In this document: piece after piece, positions 1 to 9,346 of the stretch
Numbering within the stretch: position 1 is the first letter of the stretch
How the letters are laid out: every line of letters begins with the position of its first letter
Source: Clostridiaceae bacterium
Lineage (GTDB): Bacteria > Bacillota > Clostridia > Acetivibrionales > DUMB01
Assembly: GCA_012840085.1 (NCBI GenBank)
Contig: DUMB01000085.1
Location: forward strand, 163,332 to 227,331
DNA: 64,000 nt
Reading direction: 5' to 3'
Position numbers and translations under genes: made by a program
Notes under the pieces: generated by a model
The model's input: the letters and a program-made list of their open reading frames with translations, nothing else
The model's database searches: none
What the model was told of the DNA's origin: nothing

Positions 1-972
1 GCCGTAGTTGGCGGGGTTATTATTTTTTTGATTCACCGCGGAGTGCTGGAGCCAAGTGGTGATGTTCCCAAAAGCTATCATCTGATTATCAGAATGATGA
101 TAACAAGTGTGCTTCTCGGTGTGATCCTGACTGCTGTTATCAGCCGTTTTCCCCTTAAACCTGTAAATCAGATTATAAATGCAATGAACCGTCTTGCTTC
201 CGGCGACTATAAAACGCGCCTTCATTTCGGGAAAGCTCTCAGCAAGCACCCGACAGCTGTGGAAATATGCAAAAGCTTCAACAATCTGGCGGAGGAACTT
301 GAAAAGACGGAAATACTCCGTTCGGATTTCATTAATAATTTTTCCCATGAGTTCAAAACTCCGATTGTTTCCATCGCAGGATTTGCAAAGCTTCTCAAGC
401 ACGGAAATCTAACAGAAGAGCAAAAAGCGGAGTATATAGACATTATTGAGGAAGAATCCCTTCGCCTTTCCGTAATGGCGACAAACGTGCTTAATCTTAC
501 GAAGGTGGAGAATCAGACAATTCTGACCGGGGTGTCGGAATACAATCTTTCCGAACAGATCAGAAACTGTGTGCTGCTTCTTGAAAACAAGTGGAGCAAA
601 AAGAATATTACTCCAGAGCTTGATTTCGGAGAATATTACATCAACGCCAACGAGGAAATGCTCAAACAAGTATGGATAAACCTCATAGATAATGCTATCA
701 AATATGGCGATGAAGGCACTGAAGTTCGTATAGACATTACAGAAACTGAAGATAACATATTTGTTTCTGTTTCCGACACTGGCGTAGAGATTCCTCCGGA
801 AGCAAAGGAAAAGATTTTCCGGAAATTTTACCAGGTGGATGAGTCCCATTCAAGTGAAGGCAATGGTCTAGGGCTTGCCGTGGTTAAAAAAATCATCGAA
901 TTGCACAGTGGTGATATTACCGTGTCTTCGGGAAATCATAAAACAGTATTTACAGTATCACTGCCTAAATAA
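1..972 (+). CDS. Sensor histidine kinase, 3' part (5' end outside window)
   Basis: The frame is open from base 1, so the gene begins upstream; the TTG at 28 is not a convincing start. Visible parts in order are a truncated membrane segment, a second membrane helix, a HAMP linker, the phospho-acceptor motif HEFKTPIVSIAGFAKLL, the N box (NLIDNAIKYG) and a C-terminal GLGLAVVKK box. It should sense a signal at the membrane and phosphorylate a response regulator, presumably encoded just upstream. The G1 box reads DTGVEIPPE where DTGxGIPxE is usual, so ATP binding may be altered. Family assignment is secure; the signal is unknown. Confidence 0.93.
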   Translation, partial: AVVGGVIIFLIHRGVLEPSGDVPKSYHLIIRMMITSVLLGVILTAVISRFPLKPVNQIINAMNRLASGDYKTRLHFGKALSKHPTAVEICKSFNNLAEELEKTEILRSDFINNFSHEFKTPIVSIAGFAKLLKHGNLTEEQKAEYIDIIEEESLRLSVMATNVLNLTKVENQTILTGVSEYNLSEQIRNCVLLLENKWSKKNITPELDFGEYYINANEEMLKQVWINLIDNAIKYGDEGTEVRIDITETEDNIFVSVSDTGVEIPPEAKEKIFRKFYQVDESHSSEGNGLGLAVVKKIIELHSGDITVSSGNHKTVFTVSLPK

Positions 973-1045
973 CCCCTAAATAGCACCGTAGTATTTACCC
1001 CGATATATTCATATATGGCGAATAATCAAGGGAAATTGATATCAT

Positions 1046-1090
1046 GAGGAAGCTGCAGAAAATAACCTGTTAGCTTCCTTGTTTATTTTC
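1046..1090 (+). terminator. Weak intrinsic terminator after kinase
   Basis: AGGAAGCT (1047-1054) pairs with AGCTTCCT (1072-1079) and is followed by an interrupted T-rich stretch (TGTTTATTTT). The loop is long (17 nt) and the T run is poor, so it may only attenuate. Confidence 0.45.
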
Positions 1091-1147
1091 AGTTTAGAAT
1101 GAAGCCGTATAATCTGAGTCACAACCTGAACAGAAGGAAGAGTGAGC

Positions 1148-1570
1148 ATGAAAAAGTGGTTTAGCAATTTGGGCTATAAGCTCCGGCATTTTATGCAGGG
1201 AAGATACGGATATGACGAATTATCCAGCTTCTTTTTTATTTGCGGATTTGTCCTGTTACTTTTGTCGTATATTCCGTATCTGAAAATTTTATATATAATT
1301 TCGTTTATTTTGCTGATGTGGTCATTGCGTCGGGCATTTTCAAAAAACATATACAAGCGGCAGATGGAAAGGCAGAAATACCTGACAAGCAAAAACAAGA
1401 TCAAGCAGAAATTTTTACTTTTTAAAAATGTCTGGCGGGACAGGAAGACACATAAATATTTTAAATGCCCGTATTGCAAGTCAGTCATACGCATCAGCAA
1501 ACCGGGAAAGGGCAAAACAATAGCTATTCATTGTCCGAAATGTGGGCAGGAATGTAAAAAAAGGACATAG
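1148..1570 (+). CDS. Small membrane protein with C-terminal zinc ribbon
   Basis: 140 residues. I place the start at ATG 1148, 7 nt after AAGGAAG; the GTG at 1142 is too close to that SD. Two adjacent hydrophobic helices lie at about residues 30-63, then a basic stretch, then CPYCKSVIRI and CPKCGQEC, a four-cysteine rubredoxin-type zinc ribbon near the C terminus. It sits directly before a J-domain protein and DnaK, so it may be a membrane-anchored accessory of that chaperone pair. That role is inferred from position only. I do not recognise a named family. Confidence 0.75.
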   Translation: MKKWFSNLGYKLRHFMQGRYGYDELSSFFFICGFVLLLLSYIPYLKILYIISFILLMWSLRRAFSKNIYKRQMERQKYLTSKNKIKQKFLLFKNVWRDRKTHKYFKCPYCKSVIRISKPGKGKTIAIHCPKCGQECKKRT

Positions 1571-1576
1571 GGAAAG

Positions 1577-1690
1577 ACATACAAAAAGAGACTTACAAAA
1601 AGAGAAATGGAAAAAGATAAATACAAAAAGATAAATACAAAAAGAGAAATACAGAAAGAGAAATACAGAAAGAGTGACAAACTGAAAGAG
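1577..1690. repeat. 14-bp tandem repeat array
   Basis: Seven consecutive 14-bp units of the form AAATACAAAAAGAG run from 1577 to 1674, with an eighth degenerate unit to 1690. Units differ by one to three bases. The array fills the spacer between the zinc-ribbon gene and the J-domain gene and is strongly purine biased on the + strand. Confidence 0.9.
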
Positions 1691-1754
1691 GCAGGCAAAT
1701 TTAACATAAAGAAAGGCGGACAGAGCAAAAGAACAAAATGAAAGAGGTAGAGAT

Positions 1755-2255
1755 ATGATTGACCCCTACAAAGTTCTAGGTGTATCACCGGGAGCGTCTC
1801 AGGATGAAATAAAAAAAGCATACAGGAAAAAAGCAAAGGAATATCATCCCGACCTGCACCCAAATGACCCGGAGGCAGCGCGAAAGATGAATGAGATCAA
1901 TGAGGCATATGATTTGCTCCAGAACCCGGAGAAATACAAGGCAAGGCAGGAGCAGGAACAGAGAAAGTATCAGTATCGCTCGTATACCGGTGGGTATGGA
2001 CAGACAGGCCAGCCAGGTGCAAATCAGGGATACGGATGGTATCAGGGTGCCGGCGGTTGGTATAGAAATTTTGAAACCTTTGATTTTGATGACATCTTTG
2101 GATTTGACACAAGACAATATAATACGGCACCTCGTCAAAGGAATATTTATTGGCCTTTTGGCTTCATAGGCAGGATAATTTTAGGCATTATCCTGGTGCG
2201 TTCAGTATTTTATTTGGCTCAAGTGCTGTTCTACAGCTTATTATTCGGTTTTTAA
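1755..2255 (+). CDS. J-domain (DnaJ-like) protein with membrane tail
   Basis: 166 residues. ATG 1755 follows AGAGGTAGAG. Residues 1-65 form a classical J domain with the HPD tripeptide (YHPDLHPND) that stimulates Hsp70 ATPase. A Gly/Tyr/Gln-rich linker follows (about 75-110), then a hydrophobic C-terminal segment ([20 protein letters not shown]). The zinc-finger and C-terminal substrate domains of DnaJ are absent, so this is a short class III J protein, probably membrane tethered, recruiting the DnaK encoded 38 bp downstream. The linker has low complexity. Confidence in the J domain is high, in the tethering moderate. Confidence 0.92.
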   Translation: MIDPYKVLGVSPGASQDEIKKAYRKKAKEYHPDLHPNDPEAARKMNEINEAYDLLQNPEKYKARQEQEQRKYQYRSYTGGYGQTGQPGANQGYGWYQGAGGWYRNFETFDFDDIFGFDTRQYNTAPRQRNIYWPFGFIGRIILGIILVRSVFYLAQVLFYSLLFGF

Positions 2256-2293
2256 CATATATTATCCGTTTTTAACAGAAAGGAATTGTAATC

Positions 2294-4087
2294 ATGGGGA
2301 AAACAATAGGAATAGATTTGGGCACAACAAACAGTTGTGTTTCCGTGGTGGAGGGTGGCAAGCCGGTTATCATCCCAAACGAAAATGGCAACAGGACAAC
2401 GCCGAGCGTTGTTGCCTTTACAAAAGACGGAGAAAGGCTTGTTGGCGAGCAGGCGGTTCGGCAGGCGGTTATAAACAGCAAACGGACAATCAGCTCGGTC
2501 AAACGTTTCATGGGTTCAGACTGGAAAAAGGAAATTGATGGCAAATTATATTCTCCTCAGGAGATCAGTGCAATGATTTTGCGAAAGCTGAAAGCAGATG
2601 CGGAAGCCTATCTTGGGGAGGAAGTAACGGATGCCGTTATCACCGTTCCTGCATACTTCAACGATATTCAAAGGCAGGCAACAAAGGATGCCGGAAGGAT
2701 TGCAGGCTTAAACGTCAAACGTATCATCAATGAGCCGACCAGTGCTGCCCTTGCCTATGGCCTCGACAACGGCACCCCGCAGAAAATAATGGTTTATGAC
2801 CTGGGTGGAGGTACCTTTGACGTTTCCATTATTGAGATTGGCGAAGGTGTGATCGAAGTTTTGGCAACCAATGGTGACAATCACCTTGGTGGCGACGACT
2901 TTGACGAGCGGATTGTAAACTATTTGACCGATATGATTAAAAAGGAACATCACGTTGACGTGAGCCGGGATTTCGCGGCTTTGCAAAGAATAAAGCAAGC
3001 TGCGGAACTGGCGAAAAAAGAACTGTCTTATTCTGAAAACAGCTATATTGCGCTGCCTTATCTGACACTGTCCCGCGGCACTCCAATAAATTTCGAATAT
3101 ACACTTACACGTGCCAGGTTCAATGAATTGACACGAGATTTGGTTGAAAAAACTGCTATTCCCGTGAAAAACGCACTGGCTGATGCGGGCATTACTGCTT
3201 CAGAGCTGTCAAAAGTGCTGCTGGTGGGCGGCTCTACGAGAATCCCTGCTGTGCAGGAAATGGTCAGGACACTTACGGGAATCCTTCCGTCAAAGAACAT
3301 CAACCCCGATGAATGTGTGGCACAGGGGGCGGCAGTGCAGGGTGATACGCTTTCCGAAGGCTCGATGACACTCTACGGTAAGAACAGTATTCTCTTGCTT
3401 GACGTCACACCATTGAGTCTTTCCATTGAAACAGTGGGTGGCGTTGCCACCCGGCTTATTGAAAGGAATACAACCCTTCCCGTTCGTTATTCGCGAATAT
3501 TTACTACGGCGGCACCCTTTCAGCGAAGCGTTGAAATCAATGTTTTGCAGGGTGAGCGTCCAATGGCAAGAGACAACAAGTCTATCGGAAAATTCAGACT
3601 GAATGGTATCAAACTTGCTCCTGCGGGTGTACCGCAGATTGAAGTAACCTTTGACATTGATGTAAACGGAATTCTGAAGGTTTCTGCAAAGGACCTGGAT
3701 ACCGGCAGGGAACAATCCATTACTATCACCGGCAATGAGCGTATGTCCGATGAAGAGATCCAACAGGCAATCCGTGATGCGGAGAAATACGCATCACAGG
3801 ACGGCATCCGCCGGCAGGCACTCGAAATAAAGACAGAAGCAAGCAAGTGCCTGACTATCGCAAAAACGGCGCTTGACAAAAGCAAAAAAGAGATTTCAAA
3901 AGAAGAAAAAAAACAGATAAAGACCGGTATTGCCAATCTTGAAAAGCTTCTGATGAAGGCAAAACCGGACAAGATGACTAACGATGATATTTCAGCTATC
4001 AGGGAAGCCATTGGACATCTAGAACTATGTAGTGCCAATGCTTGCCGGATAGCAGGTATTGACCGGGAATACAAAAAGGAGACGTGA
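2294..4087 (+). CDS. dnaK: DnaK-family Hsp70 chaperone (divergent paralogue)
   Basis: 597 residues, SD AAAGGA before ATG 2294. The ATPase domain is intact: [12 protein letters not shown] near the N terminus, [13 protein letters not shown] around 167, and [17 protein letters not shown] around 308. The substrate-binding beta domain follows ([34 protein letters not shown]), then a helical lid that is shorter than usual and lacks the disordered tail. There is no grpE or hrcA nearby, unlike the housekeeping operon, and the gene is placed between a membrane J protein and an ABC transporter whose start codon lies 2 bp past its stop. It is probably a dedicated second Hsp70 serving the membrane proteins of this operon. 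Confidence 0.95.
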   Translation: MGKTIGIDLGTTNSCVSVVEGGKPVIIPNENGNRTTPSVVAFTKDGERLVGEQAVRQAVINSKRTISSVKRFMGSDWKKEIDGKLYSPQEISAMILRKLKADAEAYLGEEVTDAVITVPAYFNDIQRQATKDAGRIAGLNVKRIINEPTSAALAYGLDNGTPQKIMVYDLGGGTFDVSIIEIGEGVIEVLATNGDNHLGGDDFDERIVNYLTDMIKKEHHVDVSRDFAALQRIKQAAELAKKELSYSENSYIALPYLTLSRGTPINFEYTLTRARFNELTRDLVEKTAIPVKNALADAGITASELSKVLLVGGSTRIPAVQEMVRTLTGILPSKNINPDECVAQGAAVQGDTLSEGSMTLYGKNSILLLDVTPLSLSIETVGGVATRLIERNTTLPVRYSRIFTTAAPFQRSVEINVLQGERPMARDNKSIGKFRLNGIKLAPAGVPQIEVTFDIDVNGILKVSAKDLDTGREQSITITGNERMSDEEIQQAIRDAEKYASQDGIRRQALEIKTEASKCLTIAKTALDKSKKEISKEEKKQIKTGIANLEKLLMKAKPDKMTNDDISAIREAIGHLELCSANACRIAGIDREYKKET

Positions 4088-4089
4088 CA

Positions 4090-7089
4090 ATGCTTGAACT
4101 GAAAAATATCACAAAAATATATTCTTCCGCAGGCGAAGATGTGCATGCGCTGAAAGGAATTGATCTGAAGTTTCGCGAAAGCGAATTTGTAGCAATACTA
4201 GGGCCATCCGGTTGTGGAAAAACGACCATGCTGAACATCATAGGCGGTCTTGACAGCTACACCTCCGGTGATCTCATTATCAACGGAAGGTCAACCAAAG
4301 AGTATAAAGACAGGGATTGGGACGCTTACCGCAATCATTCCGTAGGATTCGTATTTCAAAGCTATAATCTGATTCCGCATCAGACTGTGTTGTCTAATGT
4401 GGAGCTTGCATTAACCCTTACCGGCGTATCCAAAAAGGAACGCCGTAAGCGTGCAAAAGAGGCACTTGAAAAAGTGGGCCTGGCAAGTCAGCTGCGAAAA
4501 AAGCCTGCTGAATTATCCGGCGGTCAAATGCAACGTGTTGCCATTGCCCGTGCCATAGTAAACAATCCGGATATCATACTGGCAGATGAACCTACCGGTG
4601 CGCTTGACACCGAGACAAGCGTTCAGGTAATGGACATTCTGAAAGAAATAGCCAAGGATCGGCTTGTCATTATGGTTACACATAACCCGGACCTTGCTGA
4701 GAAATATTCCACCCGTATTGTCCGGATGCTTGACGGAAAAATTATTGATGACAGCAGGCCGCTTACTGCTGAAGAGGAAAAGAAGGAAATGGAAAAGGCA
4801 CAGGAAAAGAAAATAGAAGCGCACAAAAAGAAAATGCCTTCCATGTCCTTTGGAACGTCCTTCGGTTTGTCACTAAAAAATCTTATTACAAAGAAAGGCA
4901 GGGCTGCGCTGACATCGTTCGCAGGCTCTATTGGTATTATCGGTATTGCGCTTATTTACGCAGTATCCCAGGGAACAACCGCTTTTATCGATTCGGTACA
5001 GGAGGATACGCTATCTTCTTATCCATTGACAATTGAAGCACAAAGCGTGGACATGTCAACTCTGATCTCCACATTTATGGGGAAAGCACAGTCGATTTCC
5101 GAACACGAGGACGATGCAGTATATCAGAAAGCAATGCTCTACGAGATGATGAATTCAATGAATTCACTCGAAATAAAGCAAAACGATCTGAAGGCTTTTA
5201 AAGAATATATTGAAGCACAACGCGCTGACGAAAACAGCAAGCTTCATACCGCGCTGTCAGGAGTGCAATATTCTTATGACTTGGATTTGCTGATATACAC
5301 CAGGAATGTCGACGGGACCATTATCCGTTCCGACAGGCAAACATTGATGAATGAAATTATGAAAAAATACGCCGGCTTGGATATGTCATCGTTGCTCGCT
5401 CTGCGGGAACAAACGGTAATGGGCAGTTCGACATCCATTATGGAGTCGTCAATGTCACTTTGGAAAGAATTGCTGCCTGGAGACGATGGCAAACTTGTCA
5501 ACAATGTTACCAAAAAACAATATGACATAATATACGGAAGATGGCCGTCCGGTTACAACGAGATTGTTCTTTTTGTGGATGAGAACAATGAGATAGACGA
5601 CCTGACTCTTTATGCCCTTGGATTGAAATCGGAAAAAGAAATCGATGCATTGATGGAAACAGCACTAAATAAGACAACTGTGGATTATGAAATTCAGAAA
5701 TGGTCCTTTGAAGAAATATGTAATATGGATTTCCGCACCATTCTGAATTCCGATTGCTACACATACGATGAAAAGACAGGAACCTATACCGATCTGCGGG
5801 AATCGGAAGCAGGACTGAAATATTTGTATGACAATGCACTGACACTTCGTGTGGTGGGTATTGCAAAACCAAGCGACGATGCGATTTCCTTAGGTTCAAA
5901 CGCATCCATAGGTTACACACACAAGCTGACTGAATATGTCATTGAAAAGGCGAAAGAATCCGATGCCGTAAAAGCGCAGCTTGCGGATCCGTCAACCGAC
6001 ATTTTCACCGGATTGCCGTTTAAAGACTCTGACGGAAAACTGACTGATGAAAAGAAAGCTGCCGGTTTCAGAGAATATATTTCATCTCTCGATACTGCCG
6101 GAAAAGCAGCGGCTTATGTAAAGATTATGAGCATTCCGCCGGAAGAAGAAGTGAAAGGATTCGTTTCGGGTACCCTTGCGAACATGAAACGTGATGAAAT
6201 GGAAGCGTTGATTGCTCCCGCATTGGCGGAACAAACGGGGATGGCGGCGGAAACGGCAGCAGAGTATATTTCATCTTTGAGTGATGAAGATATTTCGGGT
6301 ATGTTATCTCAGGCACTTGAAGAGCAGTTCAAGGCGCAGTATGCAGCCAAAGTTGCCGAGCAGATGGGTTCAATGACAAACGAACAACTTGCGGCAGCAC
6401 TTGATATGGCAATGGAGCAATTCACAGAAGAACAATGTGCTGTATACTATGACGAGTTGCTGGAATTCTCGGATTCTACCTATGATGATAATTTGATCAG
6501 GCTCGGGCTTGTAGATTTCGACAGCCCTTCAGCGATTAATCTCTATGCGTCAACCTTTGCTGATAAGGAAGTGATAGAGGAAGTAATTTCGGAGTACAAT
6601 GAAAGCGTTGACGATTTAAAAGAAATCAAATATACAGACTATGTAGGGCTGATAATGTCCTCCGTAACCACTATTATAGACGCGATTACATACGTGCTCA
6701 TTGCATTCGTTGCGGTATCGCTGATCGTATCATCTATTATGATCGGTGTTATCACCCTGATTTCAGTACAGGAGCGCACTAAGGAAATCGGAATTCTTCG
6801 CGCCATCGGTGCGTCGAAGAAAAATGTGTCCAGCATGTTCACTGCTGAAACCGTTATTATAGGATTTACTTCAGGCATGCTTGGTGTATTGATTACCTAC
6901 TTGCTGTGCATACCAATTAACCTGATACTCCACCGCCTGACAGGACTTAACAACCTTTCCGCTTTCCTTCCGCCGCAGGCAGCAGTTGTTCTTGTTGTGA
7001 TCAGTATGCTCCTGACGCTGATTGCAGGTATCATTCCTTCCCGCAGCGCTGCAAGGAAAGATCCTGTTGTGGCATTGAGAACTGAGTGA
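4090..7089 (+). CDS. MacB-like ABC transporter, ATPase fused to FtsX-type permease
   Basis: About 999 residues from ATG 4090, 2 bp past the dnaK stop, with AAAAAGGAGA inside the dnaK end; GTG 4084 is an in-frame alternative. Residues 1-225 are a LolD/MacB-class ATPase: Walker A GPSGCGKT (38-45), signature LSGGQMQRVAIARA, Walker B IILADEPTGALD. A charged linker leads to the first helix (about 275-295), a large extracytoplasmic domain of about 560 residues, and three C-terminal helices with the FtsX motif ERTKEIGILRAIGASK. Such proteins move peptides or lipoproteins or transmit force rather than importing solutes. The external domain is unusually large and has an Ala/Glu/Met-rich helical stretch (about 630-800). 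Substrate unknown. Confidence 0.93.
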   Translation: MLELKNITKIYSSAGEDVHALKGIDLKFRESEFVAILGPSGCGKTTMLNIIGGLDSYTSGDLIINGRSTKEYKDRDWDAYRNHSVGFVFQSYNLIPHQTVLSNVELALTLTGVSKKERRKRAKEALEKVGLASQLRKKPAELSGGQMQRVAIARAIVNNPDIILADEPTGALDTETSVQVMDILKEIAKDRLVIMVTHNPDLAEKYSTRIVRMLDGKIIDDSRPLTAEEEKKEMEKAQEKKIEAHKKKMPSMSFGTSFGLSLKNLITKKGRAALTSFAGSIGIIGIALIYAVSQGTTAFIDSVQEDTLSSYPLTIEAQSVDMSTLISTFMGKAQSISEHEDDAVYQKAMLYEMMNSMNSLEIKQNDLKAFKEYIEAQRADENSKLHTALSGVQYSYDLDLLIYTRNVDGTIIRSDRQTLMNEIMKKYAGLDMSSLLALREQTVMGSSTSIMESSMSLWKELLPGDDGKLVNNVTKKQYDIIYGRWPSGYNEIVLFVDENNEIDDLTLYALGLKSEKEIDALMETALNKTTVDYEIQKWSFEEICNMDFRTILNSDCYTYDEKTGTYTDLRESEAGLKYLYDNALTLRVVGIAKPSDDAISLGSNASIGYTHKLTEYVIEKAKESDAVKAQLADPSTDIFTGLPFKDSDGKLTDEKKAAGFREYISSLDTAGKAAAYVKIMSIPPEEEVKGFVSGTLANMKRDEMEALIAPALAEQTGMAAETAAEYISSLSDEDISGMLSQALEEQFKAQYAAKVAEQMGSMTNEQLAAALDMAMEQFTEEQCAVYYDELLEFSDSTYDDNLIRLGLVDFDSPSAINLYASTFADKEVIEEVISEYNESVDDLKEIKYTDYVGLIMSSVTTIIDAITYVLIAFVAVSLIVSSIMIGVITLISVQERTKEIGILRAIGASKKNVSSMFTAETVIIGFTSGMLGVLITYLLCIPINLILHRLTGLNNLSAFLPPQAAVVLVVISMLLTLIAGIIPSRSAARKDPVVALRTE

Positions 7090-7204
7090 TTAAGTTAATG
7101 GATATGAGTTATTTAGTCAAGCTAACATATTAAGCTATTGAGTCAAGCTAATATTTTTAAATGAAACTATACTCATTTACCCCACTTATCCTCAATTCAC
7201 CGAA

Positions 7205-7240
7205 AACCCTGATTTTATCAGGGTTCTTGGTGTTTTTGGC
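7205..7240 (+). terminator. Intrinsic terminator of the DnaK/ABC operon
   Basis: AACCCTGA (7205-7212) and TCAGGGTT (7218-7225) form a perfect 8-bp stem with a 5-nt loop, followed by CTTGGTGTTTTTGG and further T-rich sequence. Confidence 0.75.
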
Positions 7241-7293
7241 TTTTTATATTTTTGTTGCTGTTAACATTACAGTTATTATTATAGATATTATTG

Positions 7294-7458
7294 ATGGTTA
7301 TCGGATTTTTTGACATTATTGATGCTTTCTATGTCTATTTATCATTTAATAAAAAGCAAAAAAAATTCGCTGCTAAAGAGCAAGAAACTCATGAAAGATT
7401 GGATTCTTTTATCTCATATGGTAATATACAAATATTATTATTTATATTTGGGATATGA
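7294..7458 (+). CDS. Possible small ORF, 54 residues (uncertain)
   Basis: ATG 7294 opens a 54-codon frame with a hydrophobic start (MVIGFFDIIDAFYVYLSF), a basic/acidic middle and a hydrophobic end. Its composition is more protein-like than the overlapping frame at 7310-7528, which is rich in Lys/Leu and Tyr. No good SD is visible. The preceding frame (about 7226-7312) also reads as a hydrophobic peptide, so this could be the remnant of a frameshifted membrane protein. It is the only coding candidate in the 528-bp gap. Confidence 0.22.
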   Translation: MVIGFFDIIDAFYVYLSFNKKQKKFAAKEQETHERLDSFISYGNIQILLFIFGI

Positions 7459-7617
7459 TAAAACAAAACAAATAATAATATTACACACTAAAGAGTTGCT
7501 GTGCGTGCAAGAGCCAAAACAGGTATGAAGGATATAAAATAAGTATGATTGATACTAATGCTATGAAATGTAGCGAAGCCTTTAGATATGCATAAGAGTT
7601 GCACTTAGGGGGTAAAA

Positions 7618-8490
7618 ATGATGGGGCAAGAGTTTAATTATTTTCTCGATATAATACCGCCGGACATGTATTCCAGGACTAAAGCGACGATTTGCCGGTA
7701 CATTGCCATCTTTGAGCCGGAAGAATATACTTTGGGAGAAGTATTATATGTTGATGATTACCACTTTCTTCTGTTTCTTTCAAGCGCTCCCATTACAAGA
7801 ATAAATAATGTTGAGTACCGCGTAAAAAAAGGCGACATGCTGGTGATTCAACCGTGGGAGGGGATTTATGGCGTTCCCGGCAAAAACAAAGAGTATGGTA
7901 AGTTCCTGCACATTGCCGTAAAGAAGGATTTTTTCATGGAAATCGCCTCTGAACTGGCGTGTGAAGGAGAATTTACATTCAAACGAATAAAAGGTCAATA
8001 CAGCAATGATCTGCTGAACCTAATCGGCGAGTTCCAGCAGGAGATAATGAATTACGGCCAGTCTTATCCGAAAATGCTTCACAGCCTCTCTACGCAAATA
8101 GTTTTCCAGCTAATCCGTGATTTGCATGCCGAGCAGGAAAGCAGCAGAGAAGAGACCGACTGCAAAAACCCATATATCAGCAAAGCTATTATGTTTATGC
8201 AGGAACACTATCAAGCAAACATCAGCATAAACGATATTTGTAATTCCATTTATTTAAGCCCTTATCACTTTAAGCGGATATTTAAGGGGTACACCGGACG
8301 AACACCTCACCAGTACCTAATGAATATCCGGTTGGAAAAGGCAAAGGAACTGTTGGTGGGAAACAGAAGATCTATTGAGGATATCGCCAGAGAGTGTGGT
8401 TTTGTAAATGCAGGACATTTTGCAGTGGCGTTTAAGCGTGACACAAAACTGTCACCTTCTGAGTACAGAAAAATAAATGCAAAAAAATGA
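7618..8490 (+). CDS. AraC-family transcriptional regulator (paralogue 1)
   Basis: 290 residues; ATG 7618 follows AGGGGGT. The N-terminal half is a cupin-like effector domain containing VDDYHFLLF and VIQPWEGIYGVP. The C-terminal 100 residues carry two helix-turn-helix motifs of the AraC/XylS type (INDICNSIYLSPYHFKRIFK and IEDIARECGFVNAGHFAVAF) ending in the usual LSPSEYRK. It is closely similar along its whole length to the protein at 62804-63670. The lipoprotein at 8743 and the SLH protein after it lie downstream beyond a terminator, so they are possible but unproven targets. Confidence 0.93.
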   Translation: MMGQEFNYFLDIIPPDMYSRTKATICRYIAIFEPEEYTLGEVLYVDDYHFLLFLSSAPITRINNVEYRVKKGDMLVIQPWEGIYGVPGKNKEYGKFLHIAVKKDFFMEIASELACEGEFTFKRIKGQYSNDLLNLIGEFQQEIMNYGQSYPKMLHSLSTQIVFQLIRDLHAEQESSREETDCKNPYISKAIMFMQEHYQANISINDICNSIYLSPYHFKRIFKGYTGRTPHQYLMNIRLEKAKELLVGNRRSIEDIARECGFVNAGHFAVAFKRDTKLSPSEYRKINAKK

Positions 8491-8504
8491 GCTCAAATTC
8501 AGTC

Positions 8505-8539
8505 ATACTGTTCACTGATTCAGTGGACAGTATTTTTTT
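8505..8539 (+). terminator. Intrinsic terminator after AraC gene
   Basis: TACTGTTCACT (8506-8516) pairs with AGTGGACAGTA (8522-8532) with one mismatch, loop GATTC, then a run of seven T. Confidence 0.85.
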
Positions 8540-8742
8540 GTGCAAACAAAAAGACAGCACTTTAAGAAAAAAATAACAGCACTTTTGAAAAATTTTATCT
8601 CTATATAGTGTGTTAATATAAATTAAAAATTTGAGGAATTGAATATAAATAAAGTTTTCAGGATTCGAAGTCGATAAACCAAGCTTACGTTTTGAATTAT
8701 AAAAGTTTACATTTCACATTATTATAAAAGAGGGGAAAAAAG

Positions 8743-9300
8743 ATGAAGTATATTTTGATAATGGTGGTTTGTTTAGTATTATCTTTAGCCGGTTGCAGCG
8801 GCAGGCAGGCTTCAGAGCTTAGGAATAATGACACGGCTTCAGGGCTTGAGGCTAATTACAAAGCGGAGGCTGAGCAAAGTGAAAAAGCAGCTGATAACAG
8901 CGGCTATGATTTTACACAGGAAGATACACAGGAAATGGTTATTAAGACAGGTATCGGTGAAGATGGCGGGGATGTGACCGTCAAAACCGGAGGCAACATA
9001 GCCTGGGATCCGGAAAAGGTGGGTGGTTTGCCTCAGCCGGAAGGCGTGACGGTTTTTATGGAAATGGACATGTCGGAAATATTGGGAAAAAATTTTGCTT
9101 ACAGCTATTCTGTAACCGGCTTAACCAAAGAAGGTTTTCAGGAATATATCAAGCTTGCCTCAGATACTTTTCCAAAGGTCATTGAAAATACACTCAGCGA
9201 TGCAGAAGGTACTTTTATAGCGGCTACAGAGGATAATGAGAAACAGCTCCATGTAAGGTTTATTGAGGGGAATCTCTCATACATTCAGTATATTGATTAA
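8743..9300 (+). CDS. Secreted lipoprotein of unknown function
   Basis: 185 residues; ATG 8743 follows AGAGGGG. The N terminus is a lipoprotein signal with lipobox LAGC (VVCLVLSLAGCSG), so it should be lipidated at that cysteine and held on the outer face of the membrane. A polar linker follows, then a compact domain of about 110 residues rich in Glu, Lys and aromatic residues (FMEMDMSEILGKNFAYSYSV) that I do not recognise. The next gene starts 46 bp downstream behind its own SD, so the two are probably co-transcribed. Confidence 0.85.
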   Translation: MKYILIMVVCLVLSLAGCSGRQASELRNNDTASGLEANYKAEAEQSEKAADNSGYDFTQEDTQEMVIKTGIGEDGGDVTVKTGGNIAWDPEKVGGLPQPEGVTVFMEMDMSEILGKNFAYSYSVTGLTKEGFQEYIKLASDTFPKVIENTLSDAEGTFIAATEDNEKQLHVRFIEGNLSYIQYID

Positions 9301-9346
9301 ACAGTATTTATATGAAAGAAGAATAAATCAGAAAGGAGAATCAACC

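Noticed and set aside
1577..1690. Possible CRISPR array
   Set aside because: Units of 14 bp are contiguous without spacers.
3520..4146. 208-codon minus-strand ORF
   Set aside because: Antisense to the dnaK lid region, no SD and no recognisable domain.
7310..7528. 72-codon ORF
   Set aside because: Composition biased to Lys/Leu/Tyr from AT-rich DNA and no SD; the overlapping 7294 frame looks more protein-like.
8585..8620. Promoter TTGAAA/TAATAT before the lipoprotein gene
   Set aside because: Spacer of 23 bp is too long; alternative boxes are 13 bp apart.
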